Shown one piece after another: positions 47,763-58,099 of a DNA stretch of 64,000 nt. The position numbers and the translations under genes are program-made. The stretch spans positions 139,328,308-139,392,307 of the forward strand of contig NC_135717.1 of assembly GCF_964656455.1 (NCBI RefSeq), in the 5' to 3' direction. The notes under the pieces are model-generated. The model was not told the origin of the DNA and did no database searches. It saw nothing but the letters and a program-made list of their open reading frames with translations. This stretch comes from Halichoerus grypus. Lineage: Eukaryota; Chordata; Mammalia; Carnivora; Phocidae. Within the stretch, counting starts at the first letter, position 1. The number at the start of each line of letters is the position of its first letter.

Positions 47763-48434
47763 GCTTATTTGAAAGGTGACAGACCTAAAAAAATATAGAA
47801 GAGCTTTAGATCAGATGTATAGCTCTGCTGTGATATCCTCAGATCAAGTGCTTTTTTCGTTGCCCCTTCCCAGATGGCTAAATTCCAACAATTTAGATTT
47901 AGGAAGACAGATTGCAGTTTAGTTAGGGTAGGAAGTGGTTGAGATACCACTGGGGTCAGAGTCCAATTTAAATTCCTTTCTACGATTTGCTATCTGTGGA
48001 CTCCTTGGGGGCTTTATTTATCCAAACTCTTTTTTTGTTTTCTGTAATAAGGATAAAATTGCAGAATCTCCACAAAATTATTAGGAATTAAGGAAATAAC
48101 CCACAAAATTGTACTTACTCAAAGCCTGTCACAGTATGAGCATTGAGTAAAGTTATCATCAGCATCATAATTCCATTTATTATCATTAATAATCACACTA
48201 ATTTGTGGATGTTATTGTTATCATTTTTGTACATATTAAATACCACCTGGGGGGGATACCCAGTTTGGGGAACATGATGGCAGCACAGGAACATCGAAGG
48301 CATGAACTTTTCCCCCCGTCTCTCCCTTTTCTCACCCACTGTTTCCATTCTCACTCCTATCCCCTCCTCTTTTCTTTCTTCATCTCTTTAAATGAGAGCA
48401 TATGTGTTTTTATATTCACTACTGGATGAAGATT

Positions 48435-48857
48435 TATTTTTTTAATTTAAATTCAATTAATTAACATATAGTGTATTATTAATTTCAGAGGTAGATGTCA
48501 GTGATTCATCAGTCTTATGTAACACCCAGTGCTCATTACATCATGTGACCCCCTTAATGTCCATCACCCAGTTACCCCATGCCCCCACCCCCCTCCCCTC
48601 CAGCAATCCTCAGTTTGTTTCCTATGGTTAAGTGTCTCTTATGGTTTTTCTCCCTCTCTGATTTCATCTTGATTTATTTTTCCCTCCCTTCCCCTATGAT
48701 CCTCTGCTTTTGTTTCTTGAATTCCACACATGAGTGAGATCATATGATAATTGTCTTTCTCTGATTGAGTTATTTTGCTTTACATAATACCCTCTAGTTC
48801 CATCCATATCATTGTAAATGTCAAGATTCCATTTGTTTTGATGACTGAGTAATATTC

Positions 48858-48905
<48 letters not shown>

Positions 48906-49559
48906 CACATCTTCTTTATCCATTCATCTGTCGATGGACATCTAGGCTCTTTCCATAGTTTGGCTATTGTGGACATTGCTGCTATAAACATTGGGGTGCA
49001 GGTGCCTCTTTAGATCACTACATTTGTATCTTTGGGGTAAATACCCAGTAGTGCAATTGCTGGGTTGTAGAGTAGCTCTGTTTTTAACTTTTGAGGAACC
49101 TCCATACTGTTTTCCAGAGTGGCTACAGCATTCCCACCAACAGTGTAGGAGGGTTCTACTTTCTCCACATCCCCGCCAACATCTGTTGTTTCCTGACTTG
49201 TTGATTTTAGCCATTCTGACTGGTGTGGGGTGGTATCTCATTGTGGTTTTGATTTGTATTTCCCTGATGCCGAGTGGTGTTGAGCATTTGTTCATGAGTC
49301 AGGTGGTGAAGTGGGGTGGAATCCTAGGTGGGACAGTGTGGTCTCAGGACCCTCGGGGTCACAGGAAGACCGGGGGTGCCTGAGTGCATCAGAGTTCCCA
49401 GGCATCAGAGCAGGGGAGCTGGCTGCAATCAGCGAGCCCAGGAGTGGGCTCTCAGCTTGGGGTTGCCATAGACCATGAACTGCAGCATGGTTTGACGACT
49501 GCTCTCCAAGCAGGGGCCCAGCGAGTGGGAGAACCGCAGAGAGAGCCCCCTCCTTCCCC
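48435..49559 (-). mobile_element. L1 insertion with inverted 5' segment
   Basis: The left 860 bp (48435 to about 49297) is L1 3' UTR and ORF2 C-terminus in antisense, parallel to 57840-58560 (shared words: catcttctttatccattcat, tctttggggtaaatacccag, caacagtgtaggagggttc). From about 49298 the sequence stops matching ORF2 and becomes GC-rich, resembling, from memory, the carnivoran L1 5' UTR in sense orientation (ctcagcttggggttgccata). Near-identical flanks ctggatgaagatt (48422-48434) and ctggataaagatt (49560-49572) enclose the whole, so this is one insertion with an internal inversion. Interrupted by a (TA)n at 48863-48898. Confidence 0.85.
48863..48898 (+). repeat. (TA)n microsatellite inside L1
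   Basis: About eighteen TA units expanded from the short (TA) run that is also present in the L1 copy at about 58156. Confidence 0.97.
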
Positions 49560-49575
49560 CTGGATAAAGATTGAA

Positions 49576-49687
49576 TTATATACATAAATATACTATATTT
49601 ATATACACACACATATATATGCATATATTAATGTATACACACACACATATATATATACATATACACATAACACACACACACCCACAC
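49576..49687 (+). repeat. AT/AC-rich simple tract
   Basis: Alternating TATA/ACAC units fill the gap between the L1 insertion and the Tigger element. Confidence 0.85.
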
Positions 49688-49690
49688 AGG

Positions 49691-50312
49691 CAGTCAATCT
49701 CATTATTTGCGGTAGTCACTACATACACTGAATTAGTGAATATCAAACCATTGCTCCTAGGGGAAATACAGATGTACTTCTTGTGAGCTTTGGGTCACAA
49801 CATTTTTATCAGCTCATCAGAATATAATCTTGTTTTATGTGTATTTCAATTTAAAGCCACCTTATTTGTGAATTAATACATATTGTAGATTCATTAACAT
49901 TGAGCTCATGCCTTTGCAGCACTGTAATTCATGCCTGAATGAAGCTTATCTAACACATAGTTTTCCATAAGACACCACAGCCTTCCTACACTTAGAACAC
50001 AAGAACACCTCGGCACTACACCTGAGGGGCATTTTAAACAGCAGAATCTCCAACAGGGAGCACAAAAATGTGGCAAATGTGGCTCGCAAGAGCCTGTAAA
50101 AAGGACACATTGGCGGTAGAAAAGCTGAATCAAGTGGGCAGAATGTCACCTTATTTGACCTCAGCTGGGAATGTCCTCATGGGCAACTCGAACTTTTCAC
50201 TGCTCTGTGCCTGTCCGTGAATGACCGTGAAAGTGTTGCAGTTATTGATTTGCAAATTTTAGCAAGTAAGCAAATGTGTAAATATGGAGTTTGTGAATAA
50301 TGAGGATTGACT
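49691..50312 (-). mobile_element. Tigger-type DNA transposon with transposase remnant
   Basis: The left end cagtcaatctcattatt and right end aataatgaggattgacta are inverted repeats. Minus-strand residues around LDKLHSGMNYSA and the preceding Cys/Ser/Arg-rich stretch resemble the N-terminal DNA-binding start of Tigger/pogo transposases. That part lies at about 49906-50050 and is broken by frame changes. At 622 bp this is a deletion derivative, not an autonomous transposon. It is antisense to NAV3. Confidence 0.8.
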
Positions 50313-50390
50313 ATTTCTTTATACACACACAAAATACTTATCTGGGGAGAGAGCATATCCTGGGAGCAGTTTAAATCAGAAATCAATGGA

Positions 50391-50631
50391 GGGTAGGTAC
50401 TATGGTGAGCGCTGTGAATCTCAGACCTGTACCCCTGAAACAAATAATACATTATATGTTAGTAAAAAAAATTAAGAAAAAAAAATGCACATGCTCTGCC
50501 ACTTCCAATAGACCTGGCCGGGTTGAACATATTTTTCCAGATAAATCAATCCCCGGCAGCCATCCCCCAAGATGAAAGGGGGGCACCAGACTAAACAATG
50601 TTTGTGGAAAGACAAGAAGTGGGAAAAAAAA
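50391..50631 (+). mobile_element. L1 3'-end insertion with extra non-L1 3' sequence
   Basis: Identical 13-bp flanks agaaatcaatgga (50378-50390 and 50632-50644) enclose 241 bp. The first 90 bp are L1 3' UTR (tgtgaatctcagacctgtac, aaataatacattatatgtta) ending in two A-runs. The remaining 148 bp (gcacatgctctgccacttcc to gaagtgggaaaaaaaaa) does not match the L1 3' UTR of the copies at 19635 or 57552 and ends in its own A-run. This is the form of a 3' transduction; a chimeric or internally rearranged insertion is the alternative. Confidence 0.7.
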
Positions 50632-53600
50632 AGAAATCAATGGACATTGACAATGCAATGTGTGAGTAATTTCAAAACTTTCATACAGATAAAAACTTAG
50701 CCAAAAGTTCAGAAGAAGGAGAAAGTGCTAAATCCAGGCATGAGATAGAAAGATAGAAAGATTACACTCTTTGATTTAAATAACTATAGAGGAGGGAAAT
50801 ACATTAAGAGAAAATTTGTTACAAAAGTAGATATATTGTAGAAAGAATGTTGTTCATTGAGCTTGACTAAAATGTAATTTTCAAAATCAGAGGGACAATT
50901 GGATTAGATGACATTCACTGACCTTTCCCTTAACGAAGATTCATGGAATCTGAATATTTAATTTTGAGAGATAGGGTCTATAGTGACAGGCCTCAATAAC
51001 ATTATGCTAAGAAATTTAAACTGTGTACTCTAAGCAATGGAAAGCACTGTTTCTTAAGGAAGATTATTTAATAGCCACAGAATAGGGCATGATGATGATT
51101 TTTGAAAGTCCCCTTTAGGGGAAATCTGCAAAATGGATTGAGAGGAGAAGCTCTGGTGGTAGATTTCAGACACTACAGCAAAACTTGAGGTCCAAGGTCT
51201 ATAGGCCAGAAATATGGGAGTAGCCTTGATGGGGATGAAAAGAGCGAAAAAATTGATATGGGAGATACCACAGAGGAGAAATTTACAGAAATAATGATAG
51301 AGTACTCACAAGGGCTTGAGAGAGGCAGTGAATTCAGATAAGATGCCCATTTTGTAAGCACCGGAGATAGGAAATTATACCTTTAGAGAAAATAGGCAGA
51401 AAAAAGAGACTTTTTTTTTTTTTTGAGAAAGCAGAGGGGAGATGCTGAGTGTAGAGTTAGAAACGTAGAGTTGGAGACATTGCCCTATAAGTTGAAAAAG
51501 CAGTAGTTTTTCAGGGTAGAGATATGATGGAGAGTGTGGTCTCATATAGAAGATAGTGGAAATTGTGGGAGACGTGGGGACTTCTGGGAAAAGAATAGAG
51601 AGAAGGATCCTGAGCTGAAGTATGTATGTGCGTATGTATCTAAAATATATTTCTGCGTTCATCCTGTATGCCAAACAGCATTATGGGACTGTGTGTACCG
51701 TAGTGAGCAATATAGGCAAAGCGCCATGTGACTCCCATGCTAGTGTTTTTTATATTTTTGTAGGCGTTCGTTTGTTCAATGAATGAATGACTAATATATA
51801 CACATGTTTGTAAGTAAGCATGTGTGTATACATTCTTCGATTAGTAGTTTTTTCTTAAGGCAATTTTTTAAAACAACTGAGTTCTATATATAATAATATA
51901 TATTACAGGCATACCTATACTCAGAAGCATTTTGTATTTTCCAGGACTCTAGCTGTATTAGTTAACAGTAACTTCTGTAAACAAGAAATCTCAAAATCTT
52001 GTAACTTAACACACAGTTCATTTCTCCTTCATATAAATCCCTCGCTGGTGTTTCTGACCTTCAGTTGGGAATGTACACCATATAGTCTCTCAGAGAACAA
52101 GATTGAAGTGAATAATCCTGCTACTATCCTACCAGCTTTCCAGGGTCACCCTGGGCATTGGTATTCAACGAGCAGGTAGCAAAAGAGAGGAAGCATCTTG
52201 GTGTGAGAATATTTTATATGTACCAGGCCTCCAAGTGGTGCAGATGACTTCTACACACATCCCCTATCCAAAACAGCTGGATGGCCACATCTAACTAGAG
52301 GAGAGGGCCGGAAATATGGTTCAGCTGTATGCCCAGAAGGAAGAGGAGGTTGTTTGATGAGAGCTGGGTAGTTTCTGCTGAATTTACTCGTGAGAAAAAA
52401 TAAAAAAGTTATGTCCATTGTCCTTCCTACTTGTTTCATGCTTCAGTGGAAACCCAATTCAGACTTCTGTTCATTTTTGTTCCCTATCAGTCTTTCAAAT
52501 AAAGTCTTGGATAGTTTCACAAATGAGCCCATGTAAATATGTATCAGTGGTCCACGTGTTTTATGTTGTCACCCATATTCAGTATATTTAAAGAAAAAAA
52601 ATAAAGAAAAACTACAAAAAACCCCATAAACCCTATATGAAAACTTCCCCTGATGATGTTGACCTGTTGGGCATTAGACATTTTCTCTTTCCTGTGGCAG
52701 AGTACAGATCACTGAAATTTAAAGAATGGCTCAGAGTTCTGTCCCCTGGGTGGGAGGTGAGTAGGCATGATTGGCAGGCAGTATGGCTGGTCTCAGCTCA
52801 GCTGTGATTAGGGGGTGTTGTGTGGAGGATACCCCATGGTGTACTGCACTTCATTGCTCAACAGTTTACACAGAAAAATTATTGACATCTATAGGATGTA
52901 GCCTGATGCCTCAGCCTAGAATTAAAAGGTGGGAATATGAGAGGGCTAGAGACATCCCAGGGGAATTTTAATTTGATGATGCTTTAAGTGAAAAAAAAAA
53001 GGGCATTGAAACATCTGTGCTACAATTCATGAAAAAATTGAGTTACAAAGTTAATTTTCTGTTCCCAATTTTTAAAAGTATGTTTCAGTGATTAAAGGGA
53101 CAAAGAGCTCAAAAGACATAGTAATGAATGAAGGTGTTTAATTTAAGATTTTTTTTTTTTTCTCATGTAACCATAAGGAATGTCATGAAATGAATGGGAA
53201 TGCTGTTTCATTTTGTCATGTACCTTAGAACTCAGAAAACTAGTTAATCGGCATTCTGAGAATTCAAAATTTCCTGAAGCATGTGAAGACTTATCTCTTT
53301 CTTCTCTTTTTGAAATTACTTTTAACGCTTGGGGATGTGAATCTGCCAGTAATTAGGAATTAGTCAGAGGAAGGCCTCTTACTTATAATGAGTCTCTGAA
53401 AAAGTCTCCATTTATGAAACAAAAAAGGAACTTGCTGGAAAATTGGGGAGAAAGTTAGATATTTTAATTGGGTGGAAATTGAAGTTATCTGCAGGTGTCA
53501 CAGTATAAATAGTTGGGTCACAACATAACCTGAAATTCTACTTTAAGTCATATGGCCCAAACACAAAGTAATTGAATTCTGGGAAATGAAATTTTTAAAA

Positions 53601-53839
53601 GGGAAGGTGAATACTTTTATCCTTCTTCTCCCTTGATTCTCCCTCAATTCACCCTTAGTAAACTTGAGGGTGTGAAGCATGTCTACCATTGGGAAGGGCA
53701 GGCTTAAAGTGTTGGGGTGAAAGAGTTTACATGACAAATCACAGATTCCTAATCGGAAGGCTTCTACTTATTTCATATTCAATATAGGAGAGTTATGTTT
53801 AGTGAATGTGGAGATCCTAGTGGAAAGATAGCTGGTAAT

Positions 53840-54130
53840 ACTAGCCAACACTGACATAGCACTTACTACATGCTAGACAGCATTCTATGCATTTGACATT
53901 TGTTGACCCATTTATGTCTCACCGTAACTGTAAGAGGTAAATAGATCATTACTATCTCCATTTTACAGATGAAGCAATGGAGGCATGGATAGTTCAAGTG
54001 ACTTTAGCTGGAACTCAGAAAATTAGTTAATCAGCTTCTGGGAATTCAAAATTTCTTAAAACATGCAATGCTAGACTTGAACCCAGCAAGTGTGAGATTC
54101 TGTACTCTTAACCATTATGGCAAATTACCC
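53840..54130 (-). repeat. MIR-type SINE, antisense
   Basis: From atagcacttactacatgcta through actatctccattttacagat and gaagcaatggaggcatggat to cttaaccattatggcaa, the reverse-complement MIR order is clear. A short segment around 54010-54065 resembles 53228-53280 (ctcagaaaattagttaatc...ggcattctgagaattcaaaa), which hints at a small local copy. Confidence 0.7.
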
Positions 54131-54399
54131 TGTGAGATTGTCTACATGTCTACCTGTACACATTTCTTTCCTAGGAGTTGATTTTTTACAATAGACCAGA
54201 GCTTCACAGCAATCTTTCATTAGAAGTATAGTTGTTTTTAAGCTAGCATGTGTGATCTAGGGGACAGTAATATTATCTGTGCTCATCAAAAAGAAAATGC
54301 TGAGCTGTTGTGCCTTTGAGGTTTAGAAAAAAAGCCTATGTGTTCATGTCATTAAAAAATAGCTAATTGTAACATATAGTGGCTGATATGAAATTTGAA

Positions 54400-56510
54400 T
54401 GTAAAAACACAGAATTCTAGTAAGTTATAGTGCAAGCCTAGGTTTTGAATCTTCCCAAATCCCCACAAAAATAGACAAAGCTACTAACCAGCAAAACTAA
54501 AAAATCACGATCACTCTTCACTCATAAAAGTTGATGACAAAGTATCATCTCAGCCCCCAACTATAAACAGCTGAGGACAAACATTCAGAAGCCAAAGGAT
54601 GGTATCAGTGTATCAGCGTCTGTTTGGGAAGAAACAGAGGTAGGCACTGGGGCATCTGGTAACACTGAGAACAGAAGAACCCAAAATAGCCGAGAAACTG
54701 ACTAGAAAACACACAGGGCATTTGAAGTCAGCAGCTGAAGCTGGAGGGGTTTTGACCACTTGACCAGCCAGGGAGAGTAAGGGCAGAAGGTCATGTCTGG
54801 AGGGAATAGAACAGTCTAGTTCCTATGAATTCATTCAGCTGCCCAAGCACAGCGCCCTTCCAGGACAGGACCCCACACTAAGAGACATATTCTGTGAGTA
54901 GAAGCAAATTGAACAAGACGTGGCAATAAAGGCGAATGAAGGTCTGGAAGAAAGTGAGAGATGGAAACAGAATCCAAAAATCTCAAAAAGCTAATTACTG
55001 CATTTCAAAACACTATACAAAAACAACAGAGGCAGTTACTGTGTGAAGTTGGAAAGGTATCTAGTTTCTTTTTATTCAGAAAAATGAATTTCACATAAAA
55101 ATAAGCAGGAGAAAAGTATCAGGATAAAACCCCAGAGAGGCCACAAACATATGCCACACATATAACTAACAAAATATTAGTATCAATGAGGAAAGAAAAA
55201 AGGAAAACAAAACATAGCATTGAATCCAATAGAAAAATGAGCAAAAGGAAGTGAAATAAGTCAGCCAGAGAAAGACAAATACCATATGATTTCACTCATA
55301 TGTGGAATTTAAGAAACAAAACAAATGAACAAAGGAAAAAGGAGAGAGAGAGAAACCAAGAAACAGACTCTTAACTCTAGAGAATTGATGGTGGCCGGAG
55401 GGGAGGTGGGCGGGGGAATGGGTGAAATAGATAAAGGGGAAAAGAGTACATTTATCATGATGAGCCCTGAGTAATGTATAGAATTGTTGAATCACTATAT
55501 TGTACACCTGAAACTAAGAGGACACACTACATGTTAACTAGATTGGAATTAAAATTTTAAAAACAGTATAATTTAAAAAATGAGCAAAAGACAAACATTT
55601 TTTATAGGGATGTCATATTTACTGGGTTATGTATATTTATATCACTTAGAAAACATTACAACTGGTTACACATGACATAGTAACTACATTACATGAAATA
55701 TGCTTGAACATTTTAAAATGGGCTTTCTAATCAAAATCAGCATTTTTTTAAAATTTAAATTCAATTAACCAACACACACAAAACATAAATGGCTTATAAC
55801 TAAGTGAAAACATGATCAACCTGCTTGGTAATATGGAACTTGTAAATCAAACCAAAGTGAGAATTCTCACCTATAGGCAAGCAGGTGTTTATTCTGAAAC
55901 TCTTTTGAAAACTATTTAGCATTGACTAGTAAAGTTAAGTATGGGTATGTGTCTCTTATGACCCAGTGATTTCCTTTCTAGATATAGATCTTAGGTAAGT
56001 TCTTGCCTGTGAGCACAAGGAAATGCGGGTACACAAGTGTTCATGGCAGGAAAGAAGAAAAACAACTCAAATGTCCATAGTAGTCAAATGGATTAATCAA
56101 CCAGTGCATTTGTAAAACAGAGTAATAAAACTATAAAATGAATAACATAGTGATACACAAGAGGATAGATAATTGCAAAAACGTAATTTTGAGTGAAGGA
56201 AAGAAGTCACAAAAGATTACACATAGTGTGACTCAGTTTATATAAAGTTCAAATCCAGGAGATGCTAAACAATATATTTTTAGGAATACATGCCTATGTG
56301 GCAAAACCATAAAGGAAAGTAAAGAAATGCTTACAAAATCCAGGACAGTAGATACCCCTAGAAGGGAGATTTGGGGATGTGAGTGGGAGGAGCCTATATG
56401 GACATTGAAGAAACTGGAAATGTTTTATTTCTGAAGCCAGGAAGTAGGTGCATGAAAGTTGGTATTATTTTTATTATTATTTGATATGTACTTTTATACC
56501 TTATAAACCT
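54400..56510 (+). repeat. Old L1M/HAL1-type LINE, split by a younger L1
   Basis: 54400-55247 has HAL1/L1-like words (caaagctactaaccagcaaa, tacaaaaacaacagaggcag). 55591-56510 has the old L1 3' ORF2/3' UTR order (atgacccagtgatttccttt, acacaagtgttcatggcagg, caactcaaatgtccatagta, agattacacatagtgtgact). A younger L1 3' end occupies 55248-55575. No intact coding frame remains. The two halves may be one or two elements. Confidence 0.65.
55248..55575 (+). mobile_element. Carnivoran L1 3' end nested in an older LINE
   Basis: It contains aaataccatatgatttcact, gtatagaattgttgaatcac and acctgaaactaagaggacac, the older carnivoran L1 3' end in sense orientation. The flanks aaaaatgagcaaaag (55233-55247 and 55576-55590) are identical over 15 bp. 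Confidence 0.9.
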
Positions 56511-56719
56511 GCAAAAATATGTATTTCCCTATAAAGTTTTTTTTCAAAGCATGGAATTGCTATGAAAAATATAAAGTTGTATATATTTCTGTTCATTGAG
56601 AAAGTAGGATTGAACAATATAAAAAATAAGATTTTTACAAATTCTCTCTATTTCAATGAATTCCAGACATAATTAGAGCATAATGATGCAGATTCACAGA
56701 TTTGAACAGACTCTATCTT

Positions 56720-56760
56720 TTTTTTTCAGGTTTTTTTTTTATTATGTTATGTTGCTCACC
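56720..56760 (-). mobile_element. Ultra-short (41 bp) L1-tip insertion
   Basis: Identical 17-bp flanks tgaacagactctatctt (56703-56719 and 56761-56777) enclose 41 bp: a T-run interrupted by cagg, then attatgttatgttgctcacc. The part attatgttatgtt is the reverse complement of the extreme L1 3' end seen at 18770 and 57580. It is therefore a target-primed insertion truncated to roughly 20 bases of L1 plus the A-tail, in antisense. Confidence 0.88.
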
Positions 56761-58099
56761 TGAACAGACTCTATCTTACAATAGCTGGGGGTGGTGAGTG
56801 ACAAGAAGGAGTGATACATCCAGATTATTGATTGGGTGGATGGTGTCCTTACCTTTGGCCATCGTATCATGCACAGAAGGAATATGAGCTTTAGTGGTGA
56901 AGTTAATATATGGTCAGTTTTTGTTATATTTGAGGTGCTTATGAGAAAGCCACCTATCTATGCCTTGGAAACAGTTTAATACCTTATTTTAGAGCAAGGT
57001 GGAATGATACGGCATAGAAATATTAATTTGGATAATAGACACCTAAAGTAAATGCCATGAGTATGCAAATTTGCCTACACAGAAAGAAGCAGGGTGTCAG
57101 GGGAAGTGAGGAAGAATGAGGAAATGCTTTGTGAGACTGTTTTTTTAATGTGAATTCTATTACAGCTCATAGAATTTGAACATGGCTAAAATTATTCTAA
57201 GACTTTCATAGTTTGAGGTAATTTATTTTTTTGTCAGTAACCCTCACAAGTTTCTTTCCACCTTTTTGTACCAATCTTCCCTGTGTCTATTAACTCTTCT
57301 TAAACTCATCTTGGCTGCTGGTTTTGAAGTTTAGATATAACATGATTAGGAAATCATTTTTTAAATTTTACATTATTCTTTCAAAATGATCCCCTAACAT
57401 TGATAGCTCCCAGACCGTAGTATAATTTTTCTAGAGGAGCTATAAAGTTCATATTCTTATAAATTTTTAAATCCTTCAGAAAGAATGAAAAGAAGGAAGG
57501 ATTACCAAGAAAAAAATTCAAATCAGGGATTTGTCTTACTTGTGTGATGCCTGGAATTTTTTTTAAAATTTTTTTATTATTATGTTAATCCCCATACATT
57601 ACATCATTACTTTTAGATGTAGTGTTCCATGATTCATTGTTTGTGCATAACACCCAGTGCTCCATGCAGAACGTGCCCTCCTCAATACCCATCACCAGGC
57701 TAGCCCATCCTCCCACCCCCTCCCCTCTAGAACCCTCAGTTTGTTTTTCAGAGTCCATCGTCTCTCATGGTTCGTCGACCCCTCTGATTTCCCCCCCTTC
57801 ATTCTTCCCCTCCTGCTACCTTCTTTTTTTTTTTCTTAACATATATTGCATTATTTGTTTCAGAGGTACAGATTTGAGATTCAACAATCCTGCACAATTC
57901 ACAGCGCTCACCAGAGCACATACCCTCCCCAGTGTCCATCACCCAGTCACCCCATCCCTCCCACCCCACCCCCCACTCCAGCAACCCTCAGTTTGTTTCC
58001 TGAGATTAAGAACTCCTCATATCAGTGAGGTCATATGATACATGTCTTTCTCTGTTTGACTTATTTCGCTCAGCATAATACCCTCCAGTTCTATCCACG

